A model generated the notes under the pieces. That model saw only the letters and a program-made list of their open reading frames with translations. It had not been told where the DNA came from and did no database searches. A program made the translations under genes and the position numbers. Below, piece by piece: positions 18,846 through 26,710 of a DNA stretch of 64,000 nt (positions are counted from its first letter, which is position 1; each line of letters begins with the position of its first letter). This DNA comes from Azospirillum sp. TSH64 (GTDB taxonomy: Bacteria > Pseudomonadota > Alphaproteobacteria > Azospirillales > Azospirillaceae): positions 5,404,779 to 5,468,778 of the forward strand of contig NZ_LGQW01000015.1 in the NCBI RefSeq assembly GCF_003116035.1, given 5' to 3'.

Positions 18846-19028
18846 CCGCCCGTCCACCCCAGCCCCGCTTCAGACCGGCAGGATGCTGACGGCCGTGCCC
18901 CTCGGCGTCAACAGGGTGCACTCCATTGCAAGGCGCCACAGCTCGTTTCAATTTGCCGCCCTAATATTACAGTGCATTCATGGACTTGGCCGGGGGTGCG
19001 GCATAAATTCGCTGGGAGGAGGCATACT

Positions 19029-19247
19029 ATGATGCTCATAGACGCTACCGACCCGATGCGGGATGCCATCGAAACGATCCGGGCCACCGACGTGATTTCG
19101 GACTCGAAGAAGCGCATCCTGTTCCAGGGGCTGGAGGCGTTGCGGGACCGGCATTGTCCGGACCCGCGTCCGATGGCGGGCCGTTGCGAAGAGTGCTCGT
19201 CCCGCAGCCGCTGCCTGCCGGCGGTGCTGGATCTGCTCGGTTCCTGA
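19029..19247 (+). CDS. Small cysteine-containing protein, 72 aa
   Basis: A strong ribosome site (GGGAGGAGG) lies six bases before two consecutive ATGs at 19029 and 19032. The first 40 residues look helical (DAIETIRATDVISDSKKRIL). The second half has four Cys in CPDP...GRCEEC...RC, which could bind a metal ion. No homologue is recognised. The following hypothetical gene starts 22 bases downstream on the same strand. Confidence 0.7.
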   Translation: MMLIDATDPMRDAIETIRATDVISDSKKRILFQGLEALRDRHCPDPRPMAGRCEECSSRSRCLPAVLDLLGS

Positions 19248-19269
19248 CCACGGGCGGGGAGAACGCGGA

Positions 19270-19608
19270 ATGCGCCTGACGCTCGATGACGAAGCCACGC
19301 TGTGTTCCGTCGAGATTATGGCGGAGGCGGTCGAAATGGCCTTCGTTCCCGGTATCCTCGAACTGCGCACCCTGCGCGATTCCCTGAACGATGCCCTGCA
19401 CACCCGATCCCCGGCGGCCGTGAAGCTGGCCTTCAGCGCCTTCAGCCGGGTCGACCGCGATTTCCGCAACCAGATCACCCATCACGCCCTCCAGCTGGCG
19501 GCCCTGCGCCGTCACAGCGCCGGGCCGATGCACCGCGACCTGCCCGTCGATGGCGGCATGCCGGCGCGGTCGGCCGGCCGCGGAGTCGATGGACCACGCC
19601 GGGCGTGA
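19270..19608 (+). CDS. Hypothetical protein, 112 aa
   Basis: ATG 19270 follows GGGGAG at normal spacing and lies 22 bases after the stop of the Cys-containing gene, so they probably share a transcript. The product is mostly helical (ELRTLRDSLNDALHTRSPAA, then FSRVDRDFRNQITHHALQL) with a basic, disordered C-terminus. There is no signal or membrane segment and no recognised domain. Confidence 0.6.
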   Translation: MRLTLDDEATLCSVEIMAEAVEMAFVPGILELRTLRDSLNDALHTRSPAAVKLAFSAFSRVDRDFRNQITHHALQLAALRRHSAGPMHRDLPVDGGMPARSAGRGVDGPRRA

Positions 19609-19662
19609 GCCGGACGGAAGCGTGGGGCCTGGGCCGCTTGCCTTTCGTGTATTATTTTTAAT

Positions 19663-19687
19663 GGACCCTTTTGCCTTCCGATCCGTT
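19663..19687 (+). promoter_or_regulatory. Candidate EcfG-type general stress promoter of csbD
   Basis: GGACC at 19663-19667 and CGTT at 19684-19687 are 16 bases apart. The known EcfG consensus of alphaproteobacteria is GGAAC, 16 or 17 bases, CGTT, so there is one mismatch. The site lies 36 bases before the start of a CsbD stress protein, a frequent member of that regulon. Confidence 0.45.
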
Positions 19688-19722
19688 GTCCTGGCATAAC
19701 CAACACAGATGAGGTTGCCACC

Positions 19723-19902
19723 ATGGACAAGGATCGCATCGAAGGCGCTGCCCGTTCCATCAAGGGTGCCATCAAGGAAGCCGCCGGCAAGCTGACCGGC
19801 GACACCAAGACCGAGGCTGAGGGCCGCGGCGAAAAGGCCGCCGGCAAGGTGCAGAACAGCGTCGGCGGCGCCAAGGATGCCGTGCGCGACGCGCTGAAGT
19901 AA
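19723..19902 (+). CDS. CsbD family stress protein, 59 aa
   Basis: The protein begins MDKDRIEGAARSIKGAIKEA and continues with a lysine/alanine-rich helix including GKLTGDTK and AEGRGEKAAGKVQ, the hallmark of CsbD proteins. These small hydrophilic proteins accumulate under general stress; their mechanism is unknown. It is a single gene with a candidate EcfG promoter in front and a hairpin behind. Confidence 0.92.
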   Translation: MDKDRIEGAARSIKGAIKEAAGKLTGDTKTEAEGRGEKAAGKVQNSVGGAKDAVRDALK

Positions 19903-19958
19903 CCGCCGACGCGATCCCGGCGCCCGCGAGGGTTTGCCGATCCGGCGTGACCATCGGA

Positions 19959-19994
19959 CGCCCCGGCCCCGCATTTCGATGCAGGGCCGGGGCG
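19959..19994 (+). terminator. Strong hairpin after csbD
   Basis: CGCCCCGGCCC pairs with GGGCCGGGGCG around a 14-base loop, an 11-bp perfect stem. It lacks a clear T-run, so it may act as a Rho-assisted terminator or as an RNA-stabilising end. Confidence 0.6.
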
Positions 19995-20133
19995 TTCGCA
20001 TGCTCGGGCCCCGCCGGGCGGGCGCCAGCGGCAACGCCCAAGCCGGAAATGGGCTGTTGCCCCCCCTCTTTCCCCTATCTATGATGCGCCGCCCCGGCCG
20101 GATGGCCGAACGACGCGCTTAGATTCGGGTCCC

Positions 20134-22014
20134 ATGCTCCAGTTCATCCGCAATTTCGCCGGCTCCTGGGTCGTCAAGATCCTGTTCGTGCTGTTGATCC
20201 TCAGCTTCGGCGTCTGGGGGATCGGCGACGTGTTCCGCTCCTCCACCCCCACCACCGTCGCCGAGGTCGGCAAGGTGGAGATCGGGCAGCAGGCGCTGGA
20301 CCAGGAATTCCGCCGGCAGATGGAACGGCTGCGCCCGATGCTGGGCGGCAACCTGACCGCCGAGCAGGCCAAGCGCTTCGGCCTTCTGGAACAGTCGCTG
20401 CAATCGCTGATCCAGCGCTCGCTGTTCGACCTCGCCGCCGCCGACATGGGCATCGCCGTCGGCCCGGAGGTGGTCCGCCTGCGCATCGCCGACGAGCCGG
20501 CCTTCCGCAACCAGCAGGGCCAGTTCGACCCCAACATCTTCCGGTCCGTGCTGCGCAACAACCAGCTGACCGAAGACGGCTATGTCGCGATGATCCAGCG
20601 CGAGACCGCCCGCCAGCTGGTCGCCGGTGCGGTGTCCGCCGGCCTGACCCCGCCGCAGCCGCTGGTGCAGGACCTCTACCGCTATCGCGGCGAAAAGCGC
20701 GTGGCGGAAGTGGTGACCCTGCCCAACGCCTCCATCGGCGATGTCGGCGTGCCCGACGACGCGACGGTCAAGCAGGCTTACGACGACCATCAGGTCCGCT
20801 TCACCGCCCCGGAATACCGCGCCCTGACGGTCGCCCGCCTGTCGCCCGACGCGCTGGCGAAGGACATCAAGATCGACGACGCCCAGCTCCGCAAGGCGTA
20901 CGAAGAGCGCGCGAACGAGTTCGGCGCCCCGGAAAAGCGCTCGGTCCAGATGGTGGTGACCGACGACGAGGCGAAGGCCAAGCAGATCGCCGAGGCCGCC
21001 AAGGCCAAGGGCCTGGCCGAGGCCGCCAAGGATGCCGGCGTCGAGCCGGTGACGCTCGACAACATCGCCAAGGCCGACCTGCCGGAGATCGGCGACGCCG
21101 CCTTCGCGCTGGAGCCGGGCAAGCCGTCCGACCCGATCAAGAGCGCGCTCGGCTGGCATGTCATGGCCGTCACCGGCGTCACCCCGGCCTCGACCAAGAG
21201 CTTCGAGGATGTGCGCGACCAGCTGGCGGCCGAGCTGAAGAAGGAGCAGGCGCTCGACTCCGTCTTCTCCATCGCCAACCGGGTCGAGGACCAGCTGGCC
21301 AGCGGCGCATCGCTCGACGAGGTCGCCCAGGCCCAGGGTCTGGTGCTGAGCAAGGTCGCCGCCATCGACAGCACCGGCAAGGCGCCGGACGGCAAGGACG
21401 CCGCGCCGGACCTGCCCGGCCTGAAGGCGCTGCTGCCGAACGCCTTCCAGCTGAAGACCGGCGCCTCCTCCAACCTGACGGAGGGCGAGGGAAGCAACTT
21501 CACCGCCGTCCGCGTCGACAGCGTGATCCCCGCCGCCGTCCGTCCGCTGGCCGACGTGCGCGAGCAGGTCATCGCCGACTGGCAGCAGGAGCAGCGCGCC
21601 GAGCGCGCCGCCAAGAAGGCGGAGGAGATCGCAGCCAACCTGAAGCAGGGTGCGGAGGCCGCGGCCCAGGACATCGCCACCCAGTCCGGCGCCACCTTCG
21701 CCATGACCAGCCCCTTCACCCGCGACGCCCAGGCGGTCCAGGGTCTGCCGGCCGAGATGGTCGCCAAGCTGTTCGCCGCCAAGCCGAACGAGGTCGTCAC
21801 CGGCAACACCGCCGATGCCCAGGTGGTCACCCGCCTGAAGGAGATCATCCCGGCCGATCCGAAGGCCGCCGATGCCGATCTGGCGCCGGTCCGCGCCGCG
21901 GTCGAACAGGGGATGGAGAGCGATCTGGTGGCGGAGTTCACCAACGCGCTGCGCGACAAGTATCCGGTCCGCATCCATCGCCAGCGCATCGACCAGTTCT
22001 TCGCCAGCAACTGA
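20134..22014 (+). CDS. PpiD-like periplasmic folding factor (SurA_N / peptidyl-prolyl isomerase)
   Basis: The 626-residue protein has an N-terminal membrane anchor (VVKILFVLLILSFGVWGIGD) and should reach into the periplasm, where PpiD helps newly exported proteins fold. A SurA_N-type chaperone segment follows (VGKVEIGQQALDQEFRRQME). A parvulin-like domain lies near residues 240-360 and ends in GWHVMAVTGV. The length and layout match PpiD of E. coli (about 620 residues). It precedes trpE by 41 bases on the same strand, a neighbourhood common in alphaproteobacteria. Confidence 0.9.
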   Translation: MLQFIRNFAGSWVVKILFVLLILSFGVWGIGDVFRSSTPTTVAEVGKVEIGQQALDQEFRRQMERLRPMLGGNLTAEQAKRFGLLEQSLQSLIQRSLFDLAAADMGIAVGPEVVRLRIADEPAFRNQQGQFDPNIFRSVLRNNQLTEDGYVAMIQRETARQLVAGAVSAGLTPPQPLVQDLYRYRGEKRVAEVVTLPNASIGDVGVPDDATVKQAYDDHQVRFTAPEYRALTVARLSPDALAKDIKIDDAQLRKAYEERANEFGAPEKRSVQMVVTDDEAKAKQIAEAAKAKGLAEAAKDAGVEPVTLDNIAKADLPEIGDAAFALEPGKPSDPIKSALGWHVMAVTGVTPASTKSFEDVRDQLAAELKKEQALDSVFSIANRVEDQLASGASLDEVAQAQGLVLSKVAAIDSTGKAPDGKDAAPDLPGLKALLPNAFQLKTGASSNLTEGEGSNFTAVRVDSVIPAAVRPLADVREQVIADWQQEQRAERAAKKAEEIAANLKQGAEAAAQDIATQSGATFAMTSPFTRDAQAVQGLPAEMVAKLFAAKPNEVVTGNTADAQVVTRLKEIIPADPKAADADLAPVRAAVEQGMESDLVAEFTNALRDKYPVRIHRQRIDQFFASN

Positions 22015-22055
22015 GGCTTCGGCGCAGCCGACAGCAATCCGAGAGGTCTCGTGCC

Positions 22056-23567
22056 GTGAAGGTCCAGCCCGATAACACCAGCTTCGATGCCGCTTACGCC
22101 GCCGGTCGGCCGCAGGTGGTGTGGACCACGCTGGTCAGCGATCTGGAGACCCCGGTCTCCGCCTATATGAAGCTGGCGGACGGCCGTCCCTTCGGCTTCC
22201 TGCTGGAATCGGCGGAGCGCGGGGCGGGGTCGCGGCGCGACCGCTATTCGGTGATCGGCTTCAAGCCGGACGTGGTGTGGCGGTCGCGCGGCAACCGGGC
22301 GGAGATCAACCGCGACGCGCTGCACGATCGCGAGGCCTACAAGCCGCTCGACAACGCACCGCTGGACGAGTTGCGCGCGCTGATCAACGAGAGCCGGATC
22401 GACCTGCCGGACGCGCTGCCGCCGATGGCCGCCGGCCTGTTCGGTTACATGACCTACGACATGGTCCGGCTGATGGAGCGGCTGCCGGACAACAATCCGG
22501 ACGAGCTGAACATCCCGGACGCCATCCTGACCCGGCCCAGCATCGTCGCCATCTTCGACAGCCACACCGATTCGATCACGCTGGTGACCCCGGTGTGGCC
22601 GAAGGCCGGCAAGGATGCCGCCACCGCCTACGCCGACGCGCGGGAGCGGCTGACCGACGCGCTGGCCGATCTGGAACGCCCCCTGCCCTACCGGCGGGAA
22701 CCGCGGGCGGAAACCGAGTTGCCGCTGGCCTGGACCTCCAACACCACGCGCGAGGAGTATCACGCGATGGTGGAGAAGGCGAAGGAGTACATCCGGGCCG
22801 GCGACATCTTCCAGGTCGTGCCGTCCCAGCGCATCCGCTTCCCCTTCAAGCCGTCGCCGCTGGCGCTGTACCGCACGCTGCGCCGCCTCAACCCGTCGCC
22901 CTTCCTGTTCCACTGCGACTTCGGCGACCTGACCGTCGTCGGCTCCAGCCCGGAGATCCTGGTCCGCGTGCGCGACGGCAAGGTCACCGTCCGTCCCATC
23001 GCCGGCACCCGCAAGCGCGGCGCCACCACGGCGGAGGACGAGGCGCTGGCCGCCGACCTGCTGAGCGATCCGAAGGAGCTGGCCGAACACCTGATGCTGC
23101 TCGACCTCGGCCGCAACGACGTCGGCCGGGTGGCGAAGGTCGGCACGGTCAAGGTGACGTCCAAGATGATCGTGGAGCTTTACAGCCACGTCATGCACAT
23201 CGTCTCCAACGTCGAGGGCGACCTCGATCCGAAGTTCGATGCGCTCGACGCGCTGGTCGCCGGCTTCCCGGCCGGCACGGTGTCCGGTGCGCCGAAGGTC
23301 CGCGCCATGGAGATCATCAACGAGTTGGAGAAGGCCCGCCGCGGCGTCTATGCCGGCTGCGTCGGCTATTTCGGCGCGTCGGGCGCCATGGACACCTGCA
23401 TCGCGCTGCGCACCGCCGTGCTGAAGGACGGCATGATGTATGTCCAGGCCGGCGGCGGCGTCGTCGCCGACAGCGACCCGGAAGCCGAGTATCAGGAGAC
23501 CGTCAACAAGTCGATGGCGCTGATCCGCGCCGCGGAGGAGACCCTGCGCAGCACCGCGCGCGGGTAA
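22056..23567 (+). CDS. trpE: TrpE, anthranilate synthase component I
   Basis: TrpE turns chorismate into anthranilate using ammonia delivered by TrpG. The 503-residue product has the chorismate-binding motifs PIAGTRKRG, LLDLGRNDVGRV, FPAGTVSGAPKVRAMEII and YVQAGGGVVADSDPEAEY. The head contains the LLES element of the tryptophan feedback site. The start is GTG 22056, nine bases after GAGAGG. It is a stand-alone TrpE without a fused amidotransferase. A terminator follows directly, so trpG, trpD and trpC must lie elsewhere. Confidence 0.95.
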   Translation: MKVQPDNTSFDAAYAAGRPQVVWTTLVSDLETPVSAYMKLADGRPFGFLLESAERGAGSRRDRYSVIGFKPDVVWRSRGNRAEINRDALHDREAYKPLDNAPLDELRALINESRIDLPDALPPMAAGLFGYMTYDMVRLMERLPDNNPDELNIPDAILTRPSIVAIFDSHTDSITLVTPVWPKAGKDAATAYADARERLTDALADLERPLPYRREPRAETELPLAWTSNTTREEYHAMVEKAKEYIRAGDIFQVVPSQRIRFPFKPSPLALYRTLRRLNPSPFLFHCDFGDLTVVGSSPEILVRVRDGKVTVRPIAGTRKRGATTAEDEALAADLLSDPKELAEHLMLLDLGRNDVGRVAKVGTVKVTSKMIVELYSHVMHIVSNVEGDLDPKFDALDALVAGFPAGTVSGAPKVRAMEIINELEKARRGVYAGCVGYFGASGAMDTCIALRTAVLKDGMMYVQAGGGVVADSDPEAEYQETVNKSMALIRAAEETLRSTARG

Positions 23568-23590
23568 TCTTCACCGTCACGCCCAACAAG

Positions 23591-23617
23591 AAGGCCGCAT
23601 CATGGGGCGGCCTTTTT
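23591..23617 (+). terminator. Rho-independent terminator after trpE
   Basis: AAGGCCGC and GCGGCCTT form a stem around a short loop and are followed by TTT. It lies 24 bases after the trpE stop codon and ends the ppiD-trpE transcript. Confidence 0.85.
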
Positions 23618-23739
23618 CATGCGGAAACGGTTGCGGGGCAATGGACCGGCTCCCGCCAATCCGGATTATCCACAGGAAAATGCACGCCACAGGACGGTGG
23701 CGTCGCACACATCCGCAACCATGCATCTATAGTGGGGCT

Positions 23740-23779
23740 GTGTGAACGGGGTGGCGGATTGGCCGCCACCGCCGCACAC
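23740..23779 (+). promoter_or_regulatory. 5' UTR hairpin of the hydrophobic micro-ORF
   Basis: GTGTG at 23740-23744 pairs with CACAC at 23775-23779, and GGTGGCGG at 23750-23757 pairs with CCGCCACC at 23763-23770 around a five-base loop. The hairpin ends about five bases before the ribosome site of the small ORF. A TATAGT box at 23728-23733 would put the transcript start close to the 5' foot of the hairpin, giving an mRNA with a capped 5' end; the -35 region is poor. Confidence 0.6.
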
Positions 23780-23798
23780 AAACAAGGGAGAAACGAGG

Positions 23799-23873
23799 AT
23801 GGATAAGATCCTCACACTCCTGATCCTGCTGTTGCAGATCGTCAAGGCGTGCCTTGATCTTCTGAACCGCTGA
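23799..23873 (+). CDS. Hydrophobic 24-residue peptide, candidate type I toxin
   Basis: ATG 23799-23801 is preceded by AAGGGAG at eight bases and by a second purine stretch. The peptide starts MDKILTLLILLLQIV and ends KACLDLLNR: a short charged head, a 12-residue Leu/Ile helix and a charged tail. This is the build of membrane-acting type I toxins such as Ibs, Ldr or TisB, though I see no direct match. It cannot be a leader peptide, because the next gene is convergent. An opposing promoter downstream would produce an antisense RNA across it. Confidence 0.55.
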   Translation: MDKILTLLILLLQIVKACLDLLNR

Positions 23874-23920
23874 TCGGATGGGTGCGTCGGGGCTGGCCGG
23901 CCTCGATGCACCTGTCCCTA

Positions 23921-23948
23921 AAGATAAGCCATTTCCCGCGCTTGCCAA
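23921..23948 (-). promoter_or_regulatory. Opposing sigma70-like promoter, candidate antisense RNA
   Basis: Read on the minus strand, TTGGCA (23948-23943), a 16-base spacer and TATCTT (23926-23921) form a good -35/-10 pair. Transcription would start near 23914 and run through the complement of the micro-ORF. It could also be read as a site with no antisense role, since nothing shows that the RNA is made. Confidence 0.45.
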
Positions 23949-23980
23949 GAGGCTTCCGCACGCCTCCCGCGAGTTGACGG

Positions 23981-25468
23981 TCAGAGATACCGCCGCTCCA
24001 GATGCCGCTTGAACACCGATGCGTCGAGCGGCCGGCCGGTCGCCGCGGTCAGCAGATCGTCGCCGGAGGCATGGAAGCAGCCGGTCTGATGGACATTCAC
24101 CCGCAGCCAGTTCACCAGCGGCGCGAACTCGCCACGCGACAATGCCGGGACGATCTCCGGATCGGCGCTGCGGGCGGCGTCGAACAGCTGGGCCGCGGTC
24201 ATCGCGCCCAGCGTGTAGCTGGGGAAATAACCCCAGCCGCCACCGGGCCAGTGGATGTCCTGCAAGCAGCCGAGCCGGTCGTCCGGCGGGACCACGCCGA
24301 CGAGTTCGGCCATGCCGTCGTTCCAGGCGCCCGGCAGGTCCGGCAGGGTCAGGTCGCCGGCGACCAGCGCCTTTTCCAGGCGGTAGCGCAGGATGATGTG
24401 GGCGGGATAGGTCACCTCGTCGGCATTGACGCGGATGAAGCCACGCTCCACCCGGCTGTAGAGGCGGCGCAGATTGTCGGCCTCCCAGGCCGGCCCCTCC
24501 CCGCCGAAGGTCTCGCGCACCACCGGCGCCAGCCAGGTGATGAACTCCGCCGAGCGGCAGGCCTGCATCTCCATCAGCAGCGACTGGCTCTCATGCACCG
24601 CCATGCCGCGGGACTGGCCGACCGGCTGGGTCAGCCATGCGGCCGGGCGGTTCTGCTCGTACAGCGCATGGCCGGTCTCGTGCAGGATGCCCATCAGCGC
24701 ATCGGTGAAGTTCGCCTCGTCATAGCGGGTGGTGATGCGCACATCGCCGGTCGCCCCGCCGCAGAAGGGATGCAGCGACACGTCCAACCGGCCGCGACGG
24801 AAGTCGAAGCCCAGCCGCTCCATCATGCGGACGCCAAGCTCGCGCTGCTTCTCCACCGGGAACGGCCCCTGCGGCTCGGTCACCGCCGGCGCCGCCGCCT
24901 GCTTGTCGAGGACGCGGCCGATCAGGTCGGGCAGGAAGCCGGACAGGTCGGCGAACAGCGCGTCGATCCGCTCCGCCCGCGCGCCCGGATCGTGGCTGTC
25001 GAGCAGCGCGTCATAGGCGCTGATCCCCATCACCGATCCGAGCGCCTCCGCCCCCTCGCGGACGCGGGCCAGAACCTCGGTCAGCGAGGGCAGCAGCTTG
25101 GCATAGTCGCTTTCCGCCCGCGCGGCGCGCCAGGTCATCTCGCAGACCGACACCGCCTTGCTGGTCGCCTCGACCAGATCGGCGGGAACGGCGGTTGCCT
25201 GGATGTGGTGGCGGCGCATCTCGCGCAGGTTGGCGCGTTGCCAGGGGTCGAGGCTGCCGTCGCTCTCCGCCTCGGCCAGCAGATCGCCCATGCGCGGGTC
25301 GGTCGCCAGTTCGTGGGCGATCACCGACAGGGTCGCGGTCTGCTCCGCCCGGCCGTCGTTGGCCCCCTCCGGCATGATCGTCTGGGTGTCCCAGCCGAGA
25401 ATGCCCAGCGCGTCACCGATGGCGGCGATGCGGGCGTGGCGGCGTTCAAGCTCCTGATATGCGGTCAT
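23981..25468 (-). CDS. Carboxypeptidase Taq, M32 family metallopeptidase
   Basis: The 495-residue enzyme removes C-terminal residues from peptides in the cytoplasm. The zinc site HETGH is at residues 263-267, followed by the third ligand in the HESQSLLMEMQ helix. The M32 hallmark DIHWPGGGWGYFPSYTLGA is near residue 410. Length matches the family (about 500). Its start overlaps the 3' end of the SURF1 gene by 23 bases, so it is the last gene of the oxidase operon. Confidence 0.95.
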   Translation of the reverse strand: MTAYQELERRHARIAAIGDALGILGWDTQTIMPEGANDGRAEQTATLSVIAHELATDPRMGDLLAEAESDGSLDPWQRANLREMRRHHIQATAVPADLVEATSKAVSVCEMTWRAARAESDYAKLLPSLTEVLARVREGAEALGSVMGISAYDALLDSHDPGARAERIDALFADLSGFLPDLIGRVLDKQAAAPAVTEPQGPFPVEKQRELGVRMMERLGFDFRRGRLDVSLHPFCGGATGDVRITTRYDEANFTDALMGILHETGHALYEQNRPAAWLTQPVGQSRGMAVHESQSLLMEMQACRSAEFITWLAPVVRETFGGEGPAWEADNLRRLYSRVERGFIRVNADEVTYPAHIILRYRLEKALVAGDLTLPDLPGAWNDGMAELVGVVPPDDRLGCLQDIHWPGGGWGYFPSYTLGAMTAAQLFDAARSADPEIVPALSRGEFAPLVNWLRVNVHQTGCFHASGDDLLTAATGRPLDASVFKRHLERRYL

Positions 25469-26270
25469 CGGGTCGTCCGTCGGTTCCGGTGTCGGCGCGC
25501 TTGCGCTGTGACAGCACGTAGATCCCGGCGAGCGTCACCGCAAGCCCGTACCAGGTCAAGGCATACTGCAAGTGGTTGTTCGGCAGCTCCACCCGCGGCT
25601 CGATCCCCGCCAGGGTTCCGGCCGGTGCACCGGGCAAACCGGCGCCCTGCCCGGCGCCATTACCGCTCCCTTGTCCCGGCAGCAGTTCCACCACCACCGG
25701 CGCCAGGCCGCTTAGCGACAGCGCGGCGGCCATCGCCGGCGGATCGGCGCGCATCCAGGCGGAACCGGGCGCCGGGGTGCCGTTGCCGGGCTGGAACAGG
25801 CCGGGCGGCTGCGGCACGCGGACGATGCCCCTGACGGTCGTCTCGCCCTCGAGCCGGGCGGCGGCGCGGGCCGCCGGGTCGCGGCGGTCCATCGGCACGA
25901 AGCCGCGGTTGACCAGCAGGATGCCGGCCCCATCGGCGCGCTCGAACGGGGTCAGCACCTCATAGCCGACCTGCCCCTGGTGCGGGCGGGCGATCACCAG
26001 CAGGTCCTTGTCGGTCAGGAAATGCCCGGTGAGCGTCACCGGCCGGAACTCCCAGGCGGCGGGGTCGTCGATCCGGGCGGGCAGCGGTGCCGGCGGCGCG
26101 GCCATCTGGCGGGCGATCCGGGCGATCAGTTCCTCTTTCCAATGCAGCCGTTCCAGCTGCCATGTGCCGAGCCCGATGGTGACCGCAAGCCCGGCCAGCG
26201 TGACCAAGGTCGCTCCCAGCGTGGGGCGGAAATGTCGCCGCCCTGCCGTCTCGACCGCGGTCGCGCTCAA
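25446..26270 (-). CDS. SURF1 family cytochrome oxidase assembly protein
   Basis: SURF1 (Shy1) binds haem a and helps insert it into subunit I of aa3 oxidases. The protein has two terminal membrane helices (ATLVTLAGLAVTIGLGTWQL first and YALTWYGLAVTLAGIYVLSQ last) and the family motifs GTWQLERLHWKEELI and ILLVNRGFVP. No ATG is available near the expected head; TTG 26268-26270, which overlaps the stop of the preceding gene, gives 274 residues and is the best start. A Gly/Ala/Pro insertion near residue 220 is probably a loop. Confidence 0.9.
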   Translation of the reverse strand: MSATAVETAGRRHFRPTLGATLVTLAGLAVTIGLGTWQLERLHWKEELIARIARQMAAPPAPLPARIDDPAAWEFRPVTLTGHFLTDKDLLVIARPHQGQVGYEVLTPFERADGAGILLVNRGFVPMDRRDPAARAAARLEGETTVRGIVRVPQPPGLFQPGNGTPAPGSAWMRADPPAMAAALSLSGLAPVVVELLPGQGSGNGAGQGAGLPGAPAGTLAGIEPRVELPNNHLQYALTWYGLAVTLAGIYVLSQRKRADTGTDGRPDDRISGA

Positions 26271-26638
26271 GAGCCCTTCTCCACTTCGCTGCGGCGATAG
26301 CGGTACTGGAGGGCGATCACAGCGGCCTTGGCCGGCCGCAACATGCCCAGCGTCAGGCCCAGCACCACGATGCTCCAGACGATGGCATGCAGCCACAGCG
26401 GCCAGTCCACCGTCATCGACACCCAGAGTGCGACCGGAACCACGAGGAAGCCCAGGATGAAGATCAGGAACACGGCGGGGCCGTCGCCGCTGTCGACCTG
26501 CGAGAAATCCAGGCCGCAGACATTGCAGCGCTCCGCGACGGTCAAATAGCCGTCGTACAGCCGCCCCTTGCCGCAGCGCGGGCAGACGCTGCGCAGGCCC
26601 GCCGACAAGGGGGAAACACTCGGGTAGAGATCGATCAC
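26267..26638 (-). CDS. DUF983 family membrane protein with zinc ribbon
   Basis: The 123-residue protein has a CPRCGKG...CNVCG four-Cys ribbon near the start and two membrane helices (FLIFILGFLVVPVALWV, then LHAIVWSIVVLGLTLGML). DUF983 proteins are found between ctaE and SURF1 genes in many alphaproteobacteria, exactly as here. A role in oxidase assembly is suggested by this context only. Confidence 0.92.
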   Translation of the reverse strand: MIDLYPSVSPLSAGLRSVCPRCGKGRLYDGYLTVAERCNVCGLDFSQVDSGDGPAVFLIFILGFLVVPVALWVSMTVDWPLWLHAIVWSIVVLGLTLGMLRPAKAAVIALQYRYRRSEVEKGS

Positions 26639-26710
26639 GCCATCACCTCCAGTCCGGACCGTTCCGGCAGCGATACAGACCGCCGCCGGAACGGCTCGGC
26701 ACCGGTCGCG

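Noticed and set aside
23799..23873. Micro-ORF as a tryptophan attenuation leader
   Set aside because: It lies after the trpE terminator, contains no Trp codon, and is followed by a convergent gene.
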